A stretch of 64,000 nucleotides of DNA from NCBI RefSeq assembly GCF_003071065.1, contig NZ_QCXX01000003.1, forward strand, positions 760,687 to 824,686, written 5' to 3'. Position numbers and translations under genes: made by a program. Numbering within the stretch: position 1 is the stretch's first letter; every line of letters begins with the position of its first letter. Positions 25,250 to 35,388 of the stretch are shown here, piece after piece. Source of the DNA: Sphingobacterium athyrii (GTDB lineage: Bacteria > Bacteroidota > Bacteroidia > Sphingobacteriales > Sphingobacteriaceae). Below the pieces are notes generated by a model. That model did not search any database, was not told the origin of the DNA, and was given only the letters and a program-made list of their open reading frames with translations.

Positions 25250-28200
25250 ATGTCAATAACAGCAATAGCCGTAAAACGGCCTTTACTCATCGTCGTTATT
25301 TTTACCGTGCTTGCACTTTTCGGTGTGCAATCCTATTTAAAACTCAACTACAACCTGCTGCCAACGATGGATATTCCCACAGTGTCAGTAAGTGCAATTT
25401 ATAGAGGCGCCTCTGCAGCAGAGGTGGAAACTTCCGTTACCAAAAAGCTGGAAGATGCATTCGCTTCGATTGAAGGGCTGGAAACGATTTCCTCCTCTTC
25501 CCAGGAAGGGGTTTCACAAATTACTGTCACACTTAAGAGTGGGACCGATATTGACGAAGCAGAAAGAAATATCCAAAGGAAAGCCGACCAGATCCAAAAA
25601 GACCTGCCCAGGGACCTGGACCCACCAACCGTACAAAAGGTAAACCTGGAAGAATTACCGGTCATCAAAGCCGGCATAACTTCCGAGATGTCACCAAAAG
25701 CGCTCTACCAACTAGTTGACCAGCAGTTACTCCCCATATTACAAAATGTAGATGGTGTGGGGCAGGTCAATATCATCGGTGGGGACGAACGTGAAGTACA
25801 GATCAACATCGACCGGGAAAAGTTAAAGTTTTATGCGCTGACCATTACCCAGGTCTCCAGTGGGGTAGCTGCGGCCAATCAGTCCTTTCCCGCCGGACAG
25901 ATCAGGACAGCGGGTGAGCAGCTCTCCATTCAGTACGATGCCAATATATCTTCCCTTGACCAGTTGAGAAGTTTAATCATAAAACAGCTTCCCGACGGAG
26001 GTAATGTATTATTAAGAGATGTCGCCGAGGTCGTGGATGCTACAGCAGAATCCACCGCAATAAACCACATCAACGGACAGCCTTCAATAGGAGTACAGAT
26101 CATTAAGCAGTCCGATGCCAATGCTGTCAATGTAAGCCGCGAAGTAAAAAAAGCATTTGATAATATTGAAAAGCAGTACGCTGCGAAAAAGCTCAATTTT
26201 GTTATATCTACCGATCAATCGACCTATACATTACATGCTGGAGATGAAGTCATGTTTGACCTTATATTGGCAGTTCTTATTGTTGGCATTGTCATGCTGG
26301 CATTCCTGCATAGCTTCAGAAGTTCAATGTTTGTGATGGTAGCCCTTCCCTCCTCCATCATTCCAACATTTATAGCGATGTATGTGATGGGGTTTTCGCT
26401 GAATCTGATGACCTTAATGGCGATGTCTTTGGTGGTAGGTATCCTGGTCGATGACTCCATTGTGGTCCTGGAAAATATATACCGTCATCTGGAAAAGGGA
26501 AAAGATAAGCGAACTGCTGCGCTGGAAGGACGAAATGAAATCGGGTTCACAGCACTTTCGATCACATTGGTCGATGTGGTCGTCTTTTTGCCTCTTGCAC
26601 TCTCAAGCGGATTGATCGGCTCTATACTGAAGGAATTTTCTCTGGTTGTCGTGATATCCACACTGATGAGTCTTTTTGTGTCCTTTACCATTACCCCACT
26701 ATTGGCAAGCCGATTCGGGAAGATCGAAGAATTGGATAAAAAAACACTCTGGGGACGGATCAATCTGGGATTTGAAGGTATGATAGATCAATTGAAAACC
26801 TATTATGGTGAAGTACTTGGAAAGGTTCTTCATAAAAAAAGATGGTTATTTTCTCTTGTAATAATGATGCTGGTAGGTTCTATAATGCTTGTCGCAAAGG
26901 GATTTATAGGCTCCACATTTATACCCACAGGAGACCAGGCTGAGTTACTGGTCAGTTTGGAGCTGGCCCCCTCAACCTCTCTTTATCAGACCAACATGAC
27001 GACCGAAGAAGTCGAAAAAATCATCCTTTCAAAGCCCGAAGTCAAAAATGTCTTCTCAAGTATAGGTTTTGTTTCGGGAAGTGTACCGGGTTCATCAAAT
27101 AACAGCAATATGGCGGAACTTACAGTTTCCCTGGTTGACGGTAAAGAAAGAACGGTCAGCTCTGAAGAATTTGGCATCGAGTTAAAAAAAGAGCTCAGTG
27201 AAACGATTCCGGGCATGAAAGTTTCTGCTTCACCAACCTCCATCACCGGGCAGGGAAGCCAGGCAGCTATTCAGGTCACAATAAAAGGGATAGACCTGAA
27301 AACAGTCCGGAAAGTTGCAGAACAATATAAGGCGCTGATCGCCACTGTTCCGGGAACCCAGTCCGTTGAGCTGTCTGTAAAAGACCAGAAACAGCAAATT
27401 GAAGTGGAACTGAACCGGGAAAAAATGGCGGTCTTGGGCCTGGATGCCTCACTGGTCGGAAATGCGCTGCAGAATGCATTTAGTGGAAATTCAAATGCAA
27501 AATATAAAGAGAATGGAAATGAGTATGATATTCTGATCAATCTGGACCAATTTGACCGCTCGGATATAAGCAATGTTAGTGAACTCTCTTTCACCAGCAA
27601 TAAAGGCCAAAATTTCACACTCTCCCAATTTGCCACAGTCTCGGTCGGAATGGGAGAAACCGTCAGACAGCGCATCAACAGGTTAAACTCCATTACCGTA
27701 CAGTCCCAGGTTGTAGGAAGACCAGTGGGAACGGTCGCAGATGAAGTGAAGGAAAAGCTTTCAAAAACTAAAATTCCCACTGGAATTGCCATAGAGTACG
27801 AAGGGGATATTAAAAATCAGGGTGATGCCTTTGGTAGTCTCGGTATTGCGCTGTTAACTGCCATCATTCTGGTTTACCTGATCATGGTGGCTTTATATGA
27901 GAGCCTGGTATATCCATTTGTGGTTTTATTCTCCATACCTGTAGCATTGATCGGAGCGCTGCTAGCCCTTGCCCTGACCATGGAAACACTCAATGTATTT
28001 TCTATTATCGGAATGATCATGCTGATGGGGCTTGTGGCTAAGAACGGGATTCTGATCGTGGATTTTACCAATCAGCTAAAAGGTGAAGGTCTTTCTGTTG
28101 AAAAAGCCCTGAATGAAGCAGGAAAAGAACGTCTGCGTCCTATTCTAATGACAACACTGGCGATGATTTTAGGAATGTTACCCATAGCGATGGCGTCTGG

Positions 28201-28345
28201 ACCGGGATCCGAGGTAAAGAACGGCATGGCCTGGGTAATTATCGGGGGATTGACAAGCTCCATGATCTTAACCCTTTTTGTTGTCCCTTCCATGTACCTG
28301 ATCGTTGAAAAAATTAAAATGCGCTCTTCCAAAAGAAGAAGTTAA
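25250..28345 (+). CDS. RND multidrug efflux permease (HAE1 type)
   Basis: 1031 residues. N-terminal MSITAIAVKRPLLIVVIFTV is the first membrane helix. The proton-relay residues are present: D401 and D402 in GILVDDSIVVLENI, and K931 in GLVAKNGILIVDF, as in AcrB. Two large periplasmic loops and twelve membrane helices are expected. It exports hydrophobic or amphiphilic compounds using the proton gradient. Its operon (TolC, adaptor, permease, DUF6268) is followed by a LytS/LytTR two-component pair that may regulate it. Confidence 0.92.
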   Translation: MSITAIAVKRPLLIVVIFTVLALFGVQSYLKLNYNLLPTMDIPTVSVSAIYRGASAAEVETSVTKKLEDAFASIEGLETISSSSQEGVSQITVTLKSGTDIDEAERNIQRKADQIQKDLPRDLDPPTVQKVNLEELPVIKAGITSEMSPKALYQLVDQQLLPILQNVDGVGQVNIIGGDEREVQINIDREKLKFYALTITQVSSGVAAANQSFPAGQIRTAGEQLSIQYDANISSLDQLRSLIIKQLPDGGNVLLRDVAEVVDATAESTAINHINGQPSIGVQIIKQSDANAVNVSREVKKAFDNIEKQYAAKKLNFVISTDQSTYTLHAGDEVMFDLILAVLIVGIVMLAFLHSFRSSMFVMVALPSSIIPTFIAMYVMGFSLNLMTLMAMSLVVGILVDDSIVVLENIYRHLEKGKDKRTAALEGRNEIGFTALSITLVDVVVFLPLALSSGLIGSILKEFSLVVVISTLMSLFVSFTITPLLASRFGKIEELDKKTLWGRINLGFEGMIDQLKTYYGEVLGKVLHKKRWLFSLVIMMLVGSIMLVAKGFIGSTFIPTGDQAELLVSLELAPSTSLYQTNMTTEEVEKIILSKPEVKNVFSSIGFVSGSVPGSSNNSNMAELTVSLVDGKERTVSSEEFGIELKKELSETIPGMKVSASPTSITGQGSQAAIQVTIKGIDLKTVRKVAEQYKALIATVPGTQSVELSVKDQKQQIEVELNREKMAVLGLDASLVGNALQNAFSGNSNAKYKENGNEYDILINLDQFDRSDISNVSELSFTSNKGQNFTLSQFATVSVGMGETVRQRINRLNSITVQSQVVGRPVGTVADEVKEKLSKTKIPTGIAIEYEGDIKNQGDAFGSLGIALLTAIILVYLIMVALYESLVYPFVVLFSIPVALIGALLALALTMETLNVFSIIGMIMLMGLVAKNGILIVDFTNQLKGEGLSVEKALNEAGKERLRPILMTTLAMILGMLPIAMASGPGSEVKNGMAWVIIGGLTSSMILTLFVVPSMYLIVEKIKMRSSKRRS

Positions 28346-28389
28346 CACTGGCACATTAAAAAATAAATAATCTAAAATAACTCATTGCA

Positions 28390-29421
28390 ATGAAATCAAG
28401 AATAAGCTTTTTTTTATCGCCCATATGTCTTATCATTAGCATCAACAGTTATGCTCAGGTAAAACAGGCCAAGCTGGAAAAAGAGAAGGCCGATTCCGTA
28501 AAGCTTTTTTATATAACCGAGGCAGCCGTTAGAAATCCAATATTACGTCAGATCGTCGTATCTACAGAGGTTACAGGAAATAGTACGATTAAAAGTGATC
28601 TTTACGGCAACAGACTTTTTGAGGGCAAAGTGGCCCAATCCAGAACAAGCGCCCTCCTTACACTTCCCCTGGTTTCCTGGGGGAAAAACTCCATAACCGG
28701 TTCATTTCTATTTGAACATTCCGAATTCAGCTTGTCGGATATCAAAACCGCCAGTCCGGAATATCAGGGTATTTTTCAGGATCCTAAACTTAGCCGTAAT
28801 ACGGTCGGATTTAATGCCAGCTACCAGCGGATAGATTCGCTGTTCGGCCGCAATGTCGTATATGCCGCCAATATCAATGGCGTTACCGCGAAAACAGGTA
28901 GCATTCAGCGGGTAAATTTTCTGGGAACGGTGATTATAAACCTGAAACAAACAGCAACAACAAATTTTTCTGCTGGATTGGTTCTGAATATTGATAAGTC
29001 AATTAATTTTCCAATATTTCCGGTTGTCACCTACTGGCATAAATTCCCGAACGAGATGGAACTGAATGTCAACTTACCACAACAAGCTTATCTTAGAAAA
29101 AACTTTAACAGTAAATTGTCCGCTAGCGTCGGCACGACAATCAGTATTTCTAGCGCTTTCTTTGAATATCCCGATCAAGCTTTCATTCCACAAAACTTCA
29201 ATTACACAGTAATGGGCCTACAAAATGGAGTAGGTATTGAATACCGACTTGCAAAAAAAATTATGATCAGCCTGAATGGAGGTATTCAGACTCCTTTATC
29301 AGCTCGTGCATTTAAAGTTGGAGAACGCTCTGCGGATTACTTCATTAACAACAAAATCTGCCCTAGCCCTTATGTAAAATTGTCGGTATCTTTATTGCCT
29401 CTATTTAAAACAATCTTTTAG
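28390..29421 (+). CDS. DUF6268 family outer-membrane beta-barrel protein
   Basis: 343 residues with a signal peptide ending ...INSYAQ. The remainder alternates aromatic and polar residues in amphipathic strands (LPLVSWGKNSITGSFLFEHS, FPVVTYWHKFPNEMELNVNL) and ends in a hydrophobic residue, as expected for a barrel. It is similar in layout to the protein at 33609-34517. Function unknown. It follows the permease by 44 bp, probably in the same transcript, and may be an outer-membrane partner of the pump system. Confidence 0.68.
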   Translation: MKSRISFFLSPICLIISINSYAQVKQAKLEKEKADSVKLFYITEAAVRNPILRQIVVSTEVTGNSTIKSDLYGNRLFEGKVAQSRTSALLTLPLVSWGKNSITGSFLFEHSEFSLSDIKTASPEYQGIFQDPKLSRNTVGFNASYQRIDSLFGRNVVYAANINGVTAKTGSIQRVNFLGTVIINLKQTATTNFSAGLVLNIDKSINFPIFPVVTYWHKFPNEMELNVNLPQQAYLRKNFNSKLSASVGTTISISSAFFEYPDQAFIPQNFNYTVMGLQNGVGIEYRLAKKIMISLNGGIQTPLSARAFKVGERSADYFINNKICPSPYVKLSVSLLPLFKTIF

Positions 29422-29452
29422 CACGTCAGTGGATTCGGTCATCTCTAATTTT

Positions 29453-29460
29453 TATTTTTG
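29453..29460 (+). promoter_or_regulatory. Possible -7 box directly before the histidine kinase gene
   Basis: TATTTTTG fits TAnnTTTG and ends only 5 bp before the kinase ATG at 29466. If used, transcription would start at or next to the ATG and the mRNA would be nearly leaderless. Confidence 0.4.
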
Positions 29461-29465
29461 CTTAT

Positions 29466-30488
29466 ATGAATAGTAAACCTAATACAAAAAAAATAGCGCT
29501 GCTAAACTGCTTGGTCGCTGTAGTAGCGGGAGTTGTAGTTTTGCTTTTTCAGGTATCGGGGGATTATAGCAACTTTCGCCTGTATCTACCACTGATGGGA
29601 GTTATTATTGTATTTGCAGTAAGTATGATGGATCTTCAGATTCTAAAGAAAATACGGAGTAATCCAAATAGAAGACATGGTTGGTATCTGCTATCGTACC
29701 TTTCTAGTGCTGCCACCTATCTGATATGTTGGCCGCCCTTTAGCATAATGCTGAAAATTAAATGGAAATATGATAACTTCAATTTACTATTTACTTTAGT
29801 TCTATCAAGTATTATTTTAAATACCGCTATACTATTAATCCAGCATTTTCTGCTTCTTCAACAGGAAAAAGCCAGAGCAGAAGTTGAGGTATCATTGCTC
29901 AAAGTTGCTAATGTAGAAGCATCAAATTTATTATTAAGACAGCAGATACAACCCCATTTTTTATTTAATTCTTTAAGTAATTTAAAAGCCCTGTACAAAG
30001 AGGATCCTCAGGCCGGCGAATCTTATATAGTCCATCTTGCTAATTTTCTGAGGATCTCCGTTTCCAATCAGAACAAGAAGATAGCAATGTTGACCGAAGA
30101 AATTGATTTTTTACATGATTATCTGGAAATGCAAAAAATAAGGTTTGGACGAGCCATACTGTTCGAAATTATTGTACCGCAAAGTAGTCTGTATCAATAT
30201 TATCTCCCCACGTTTTCATTACAGTTGTTGGCCGAAAATGCCATTAAACATAATGAACTAACCAATGAAAGCCCCCTGAGGATCAGGATATGCAGCGAAG
30301 GAAACAGGATTACGGTCTTAAACAGCGTAAGAAAGAAACAGCACCCCGAGGTTTCTACAGGACTGGGACTGGCTAATTTGAGCGAGCGCCATCAATTACT
30401 TTCCGGTAATACCATTGAAATAAAACAAACTGAAGATGAATTTACTGTAACCCTTACACTACTGACCAATGAAAATATTAATAATTGA
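29466..30488 (+). CDS. LytS/YehU-type sensor histidine kinase
   Basis: 340 residues. Four membrane helices lie between about 10 and 130, followed by a short coiled coil and the His_kinase domain with the phospho-acceptor H164 in RQQIQPHFLFNSL. The N box is LLAENAIKHNE and a G box STGLGLANLSERHQLL follows. There is no large periplasmic sensor domain, so it probably senses a membrane or intramembrane signal. It overlaps the response regulator gene by 20 bp, an obligate pair, and lies directly after the RND operon. Confidence 0.9.
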   Translation: MNSKPNTKKIALLNCLVAVVAGVVVLLFQVSGDYSNFRLYLPLMGVIIVFAVSMMDLQILKKIRSNPNRRHGWYLLSYLSSAATYLICWPPFSIMLKIKWKYDNFNLLFTLVLSSIILNTAILLIQHFLLLQQEKARAEVEVSLLKVANVEASNLLLRQQIQPHFLFNSLSNLKALYKEDPQAGESYIVHLANFLRISVSNQNKKIAMLTEEIDFLHDYLEMQKIRFGRAILFEIIVPQSSLYQYYLPTFSLQLLAENAIKHNELTNESPLRIRICSEGNRITVLNSVRKKQHPEVSTGLGLANLSERHQLLSGNTIEIKQTEDEFTVTLTLLTNENINN

Positions 30489-31251
30489 AGACGAAAAAGC
30501 TGTTTCAAACGACCTACTTTTCACAATTAAAAAGATCTGGGAGAGCAGGCCACAGCTGAACATCTTTCAGGTATACACCGTTAAAGAATCAATAAATTAT
30601 CTGGAAACTGAGGAAATACCGGATCTTATTTTTAGTGATATCCAACTTGGGGATGGAACTTGTTTTGAGATATTCAGGCAAATAGAAATTAAATCACCTG
30701 TAATCTTTTGCACTGCATATGACGAATTTGCTATTCAAGCATTTAAGGCTAATGGAATTGACTATATCCTAAAGCCTTTTATGACCGAAACCATCAGAAA
30801 AGCTTTAGATAAATACGACAATCTAAGAAAACTGTTTAGTAATAACACTTCTGCACCTAACTACGAAGGTATTCTGAAATTATTAAGCGAACTACGTGAA
30901 GAAAACAGGGTGGCATCTATCCTTGTGTATATTAAAGACAGAATTCTTCCGATTAAACTGGAAGATATTGCTCTTTTTTTTCTGGAAGAAAACGATATCT
31001 ATTTACTGACTTTAGATGGCAAGAAGTATTCTTCTAATAAAAGCCTGGATGAGCTGGAAAAAATTACTGGGAACTATTTCTTTAGGGCTAACCGACAGTT
31101 TTTAGTTTCTAGGAGGATAATTAGTTCAGCACATAATTTCTTTTCCCGTAAACTAGCCTTGAATCTAACCATACCATTTTCACCACAGATTATCATTAGT
31201 AAGGAAAAGAAAACAACATTTCTGGACTGGCTTTCTCAGGTAACAAAGTAA
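30469..31251 (+). CDS. LytTR family response regulator
   Basis: 260 residues. Receiver domain: acidic pocket E7/D8, phosphorylation site D57 in LIFSDIQLGDG, T82 in FCTAYDEFA and K102 in ILKPF. The C-terminal LytTR DNA-binding domain runs from about 150 with IALFFLEENDIYLLTLDGKK and FFRANRQFLVSRR, the usual signature. It is the cognate partner of the kinase that overlaps it. The neighbouring RND pump is its most likely target (inference from position). Confidence 0.92.
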   Translation: MKILIIEDEKAVSNDLLFTIKKIWESRPQLNIFQVYTVKESINYLETEEIPDLIFSDIQLGDGTCFEIFRQIEIKSPVIFCTAYDEFAIQAFKANGIDYILKPFMTETIRKALDKYDNLRKLFSNNTSAPNYEGILKLLSELREENRVASILVYIKDRILPIKLEDIALFFLEENDIYLLTLDGKKYSSNKSLDELEKITGNYFFRANRQFLVSRRIISSAHNFFSRKLALNLTIPFSPQIIISKEKKTTFLDWLSQVTK

Positions 31252-31426
31252 TAAACTTTAAACTCCTATTGTTTTAGTGCTTTTTAATTGAACTATATGT
31301 ATTGTATCGATGATAAAAATGAAAAAGCCCATAATTAATGTTTACATTTAAACAACTCAACATCTTTATTTCGTAAATTGCATGATTAATATATCATTCA
31401 TTATGTTGCGATCAAACAGTACGAAT

Positions 31427-32137
31427 ATGAAGAAACTTACGACTTTCACCCGCTGTCCTAAGCTCTTTTCTTCTACGCTATTAATGATTTTATTGCTCTT
31501 AATTACGGGTGTTTGCAGCGCACAAACAACTGTGCAATACCAAGATAAATTTGATAAACCCTTAGATACGCTAAACTGGAAGGTCGAAATGCTCCCCGGG
31601 AATCAGGCAAAGGTGACAACAGAAGATCAAAAGCTTGTTATCAACGCTCCGTTTGGTGTTACTGTTTGGTTTAAGCATGAGCTTACAGGTCCTATTAGGA
31701 TTGAGTATGATTGGAAGGTCGTCGTTGCGGATGGCATCAATGACCGACTCTCCGATCTTAACCAGTTTTGGATGGCAACCGATCCTAAAAATAAAGATCT
31801 TTTCACCCGAACAGGCAAATTTTCGGAATACGATTCATTAAGTCTATATTATGTCGGCATGGGTGGCAATAAAAATACGACCACACGATTCCGCAAATAT
31901 CAAGGAAATGGTGAAAGAAAATTATTGCAGGAATATACAGATCAATCACATCTTCTCAAGCCTAACCATAATTACCACATCACCATAGAGGTTATGAATG
32001 GGGTGACTCGCTTTTCAGTTGACGGTGTCGTCTATTTCTCGTTAACTGATCCAGAACTCTTAACAAGAGGGTTTTTCGGATTCAGATCAACGCACGCCAG
32101 GCACGAAATCAGTAATTTTCGTGTCTTAAGGCCATGA
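31427..32137 (+). CDS. DUF6250 domain protein, secreted, linked to pectate lyase
   Basis: 236 residues from the ATG at 31427, which gives a normal signal peptide (TLLMILLLLITGVCSA, then QTT); an in-frame ATG at 31382 would add 15 residues. The mature part is one beta-sandwich-like domain: GPIRIEYDWKVVVADGINDR, LSDLNQFWMATDPKNKDLFT, then RTGKFSEYDSLSLYYVGMGG and a C-terminal GFFGFRSTHARHEISNFRV. These fit DUF6250, found next to or fused with polysaccharide lyases and hydrolases. It lies 57 bp before the pectate lyase and is probably co-transcribed. Confidence 0.75.
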   Translation: MKKLTTFTRCPKLFSSTLLMILLLLITGVCSAQTTVQYQDKFDKPLDTLNWKVEMLPGNQAKVTTEDQKLVINAPFGVTVWFKHELTGPIRIEYDWKVVVADGINDRLSDLNQFWMATDPKNKDLFTRTGKFSEYDSLSLYYVGMGGNKNTTTRFRKYQGNGERKLLQEYTDQSHLLKPNHNYHITIEVMNGVTRFSVDGVVYFSLTDPELLTRGFFGFRSTHARHEISNFRVLRP

Positions 32138-32194
32138 TCAAAAAAATGAACTTTCCTACAATACGCATTTCCATTAACACTTATACATCTTGAA

Positions 32195-33577
32195 ATGATA
32201 AAAACATCCATAGTGACCCAAGCTTATTTGATCATCCTATTATGCTGCCTTTCTGTATTAGCAAATGCGCAGCAACTTGCCTTCCCCGGTGCCGAAGGAT
32301 ATGGCAGGTTTGCCAAAGGAGGAAGAGGTGGGGATGTTTATCATGTCATTAATCTGAATGATGAGGGCGCCGGCTCTCTTCGTTATGGTTTAGAGACGGC
32401 TAATGGTCCAAGAACCATTGTCTTTAGTATTTCAGGAAATATCATGTTATCGAAAAAACTGGTGGTCAGTACGTCCAATCTTACGATCGCTGGCCAAACA
32501 GCTCCAGGTGACGGAATCACCCTTGCAGGAAATTCTTTATACATACAGGCTAATGATATCATCATTCGATATATCCGCGTCCGCTTCGGAGATACAAGCG
32601 GTCAGCAAGCGGATGCCATCAGTATCACCAAAGGAAAAAATATCATCTTGGATCATGTTTCAGCCAGTTGGTCTGTGGATGAAGCCTTATCTAGCCAAAG
32701 TGCACATGTAGATTCTTTGACGGTACAGTGGTGCATGATCTCCGAAAGTCTTCAAAACTCACTCCATGAAAAAGGTGCACATGGTTATGGTGGAATCATC
32801 GGAGCAACCCGCCAATCGTTTCACCATAATTTATATGCCCATCACAGTTCCAGAAGTCCAAAAGTAACGGGACGTAGACATTGCGAGGTTGACTTTAGAA
32901 ATAATGTCATTTATAACTGGGGATTTAATAACTGCTATGATGGAACAGCATCCTATATGAATTGGGTCAACAATTATTATAAGCCTGGACCTGCAACAGA
33001 ACAGAAGGTGAAACACAGGATTTTCCAATTGAGTGATGCCGAAATAGCTGATGTCAAAAATAATTCACCCGAAGATTCCCAAAAATATGAGACCTCACTC
33101 TATGCTGAAGGAAATTTTGTTGAGGGCTCACCAGAAGTGACCAACAATAATTGGTCTGGTGGTATTGATTTTATAAATGGTGCTTCAGAAGCAAAGAACA
33201 GAGCGAAGGTTCCAGCGTTCCAAGCCCCAACTACAATGCAACAAACTGCCATAGACACATATCCATTAGTCGTTGCAGGTGCAGGTGCTTCTTTAGTCAG
33301 AGATTTAATCGATCAGAGAATCTCCAGGGAGGTGCTCAACGGAACATATACTTACGGTAAAAAGGGTTTGATTGATTCTCCAAAAGATGTAAAAGGTCTT
33401 CCTGAGTTAACAACACTTCCTCCACCGCCTGATACGGATAACGATGGTATGCCTGATTCATGGGAAAAGCACTATGGTCTTGATCCAACTAAGCCTGGTG
33501 ACCGCAATACCTACTCAACAACAGGCTTTACCATGCTGGAAGTATACCTTAATGAGTTACTATTGAACAAGAAGTAA
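32195..33577 (+). CDS. Pectate lyase (PL1-like), secreted
   Basis: 460 residues with a signal peptide ending ...VLANAQ. The right-handed beta-helix signs are strong: AFPGAEGYGRFAKGGRGGDV, YHVINLNDEGAGSLRYGLET, then ILDHVSASWSVDEALS and HHSSRSPKVTGRR with the basic residues of the PL1 active site. It should cleave polygalacturonate by beta-elimination with calcium. The C-terminus carries one acidic repeat, DTDNDGMPDSWEKHYGLDP, a common calcium-binding tail of Bacteroidota lyases. There is no adjacent SusCD pair, so this is a minimal pectin locus of two genes. Confidence 0.88.
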   Translation: MIKTSIVTQAYLIILLCCLSVLANAQQLAFPGAEGYGRFAKGGRGGDVYHVINLNDEGAGSLRYGLETANGPRTIVFSISGNIMLSKKLVVSTSNLTIAGQTAPGDGITLAGNSLYIQANDIIIRYIRVRFGDTSGQQADAISITKGKNIILDHVSASWSVDEALSSQSAHVDSLTVQWCMISESLQNSLHEKGAHGYGGIIGATRQSFHHNLYAHHSSRSPKVTGRRHCEVDFRNNVIYNWGFNNCYDGTASYMNWVNNYYKPGPATEQKVKHRIFQLSDAEIADVKNNSPEDSQKYETSLYAEGNFVEGSPEVTNNNWSGGIDFINGASEAKNRAKVPAFQAPTTMQQTAIDTYPLVVAGAGASLVRDLIDQRISREVLNGTYTYGKKGLIDSPKDVKGLPELTTLPPPPDTDNDGMPDSWEKHYGLDPTKPGDRNTYSTTGFTMLEVYLNELLLNKK

Positions 33578-33608
33578 AAAAAATCTCTTCGTAATACCCA
33601 TTCAATAG

Positions 33609-34517
33609 CTACTCCTTCAACCTCAAACTTATTCCTATCGAGGCATACGGTGACGATCCAATAGTAGCACCTTGAGAATCCATGACTTTAAAACTGTTGT
33701 CCATAAAATCATATTCCCTTAAAAACTGCATGCCTACTTTTGCCTTCACCCAGAACATCCCCGATATTTTAGCTGCTGCAGTTACTCCAACAGGAACACT
33801 GATTGTTCTGGTATATCTTGCACCGAAATCATTTTTTGTCCCCATATGATAAATTCCCGTTTCAAAATTGGCATCGATTCCATATTCCCAAAACTTGCTT
33901 GGCGTCATGACAAATTGCGCCTTAATGGGCAACAGCACATCGACACGATATTTCGAAGATGTATAATTAACTGCGAAAAGAGGAGTGATTGTATTTTTTG
34001 TAAAATCCCTACTGTAGGATGCGCCATACCCCCATTGCAGGCCTTCATGTTTTCTTGACTTATTCATCGCTACCACAGCCAAAGCTGGAAAAAAATCCCG
34101 GCTCCCAAAACTATTTTTAAAATTTGAACGGACGATAAGTTGAGGAACGACCATTAGATTCCATTGATCGTTCAGATATTGCCTGATCAATAAGGAATAC
34201 TGGATATCATTAAGACTCCCTGGATAATTATCACCTTTTTCAGTCATAGCCTCGGGATTATAATTTAATAATCTATAAGCAAACATGTTATTGAGCTTGG
34301 TGTTCTTACCGATATTGATCGTGGGTGTTATCAAGTTGAGATCAATCACATCAACACCTAAATGATTGCCGTTCTCAAGTTTGGAATTTGCTACACGGGA
34401 ATAAAATGCAGAGAAAAATTCGGATTCTTGAGCGCGGCAATAAAGCGGAATTAAGCTTGTCAAAAGCAGTATTTTACTCCACTGCAATCGAGGAGTGTAT
34501 CTTATTTTCTCATTCAT
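33609..34517 (-). CDS. DUF6268-like outer-membrane beta-barrel protein
   Basis: 302 residues from the ATG at 34515-34517. The open frame extends to 34760 but that would overlap the divergent Crp gene, and the chosen start gives a proper signal peptide (ILLLTSLIPLYCRA, then QES). The body shows alternating-residue strands (YSLLIRQYLNDQWNLMVVPQ, YRVDVLLPIKAQFVMTPSKF) and ends SIGISLRLKE. It shares the style and size of the protein at 28390. Function unknown. It is divergent from the Crp/Fnr gene at 34678 with 160 bp between, so they may be co-regulated. Confidence 0.65.
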   Translation of the reverse strand: MNEKIRYTPRLQWSKILLLTSLIPLYCRAQESEFFSAFYSRVANSKLENGNHLGVDVIDLNLITPTINIGKNTKLNNMFAYRLLNYNPEAMTEKGDNYPGSLNDIQYSLLIRQYLNDQWNLMVVPQLIVRSNFKNSFGSRDFFPALAVVAMNKSRKHEGLQWGYGASYSRDFTKNTITPLFAVNYTSSKYRVDVLLPIKAQFVMTPSKFWEYGIDANFETGIYHMGTKNDFGARYTRTISVPVGVTAAAKISGMFWVKAKVGMQFLREYDFMDNSFKVMDSQGATIGSSPYASIGISLRLKE

Positions 34518-34677
34518 AGGTTTGACTATACTTAAATCGTTTATTTTTACGTTATGAATTGCCTCTTTAATACATTTCTTCGTGTTGAACTGGCAATAAT
34601 AATTCAGCCCTGCAAATTTGATGAATTCAAACTTCACCAGACGTTGATCAGAATCAATAATTAAATAAACAAGTACT

Positions 34678-35244
34678 ATGGAACTTTTTAATGTCCTAGA
34701 AGGCATTATCTCCTTGGATAACACACACAGAGACGAAATTTCTGAACTCGTTGAAATCAAAAACTATAAAAAAAATGAAAAATTCTTGCTGAAAGGAGAT
34801 CCCTGCAGTACCATCGGTTTTGTAGTTAAAGGGAGTTTTAGATACAACATGGACTTTGATGATAATGACAGGACATTTGATTTTTCGGTAGAAAATGAGT
34901 TCATATCAGATTATTATGGTATTTTAAAATCAAAACCTGCTTCCTTTGAAATTATTGCCAATCAATCTTCAACTGTCCTGTGCCTTCCTACAGATAAAAT
35001 ATTGAAATTGTTTGATCAGGATATGGTGTATCAGAAAATCGGAAGAACAATAGCTGAAGCTGAATTTTGTAGGCACCACGAAAGGCTCATATCCCTCATG
35101 TATCATTCTCCCCAAAAACGTTACGAGGACCTCATGAACACAATGCCTGAGAGCGTTCTGAAGTTGCCGCAACATCTTCTAGCCAACTATTTAGGGATCA
35201 CCAAAGAAACATTAAGTCGTATCAGATCAAGAAAAGCAAAGTAA
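34678..35244 (+). CDS. Crp/Fnr family transcriptional regulator
   Basis: 188 residues. The cyclic-nucleotide-binding-like beta-roll occupies the first 120 residues (KNEKFLLKGDPCSTIGFVVK, GSFRYNMDFDDNDRTFDFSV). The C-terminal HTH is LPQHLLANYLGITKETLSRI. It lacks the Fnr iron-sulfur cysteines at the N-terminus. This is the small Bacteroidota Crp-like type, whose ligand is generally unknown. It is divergent from the DUF6268-like barrel and faces the RND/TlpA operon tail. Confidence 0.86.
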   Translation: MELFNVLEGIISLDNTHRDEISELVEIKNYKKNEKFLLKGDPCSTIGFVVKGSFRYNMDFDDNDRTFDFSVENEFISDYYGILKSKPASFEIIANQSSTVLCLPTDKILKLFDQDMVYQKIGRTIAEAEFCRHHERLISLMYHSPQKRYEDLMNTMPESVLKLPQHLLANYLGITKETLSRIRSRKAK

Positions 35245-35388
35245 ATGACCATTGCTATAAGGGGATCTTCAAAAAGATGAGAAATGAACAAAGCCAAAAT
35301 ATGTTACCAAAAATATCGGAGTGATCATTTCAATTACAGCTTGTAAGTACATCTGCGGGTCAACAGTTTTCTTTAAACACAAATGAGC

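Noticed and set aside
34518..34760. N-terminal extension of the DUF6268-like barrel gene
   Set aside because: It would overlap the divergent Crp gene and hide a good signal peptide; the ATG at 34517 is better.
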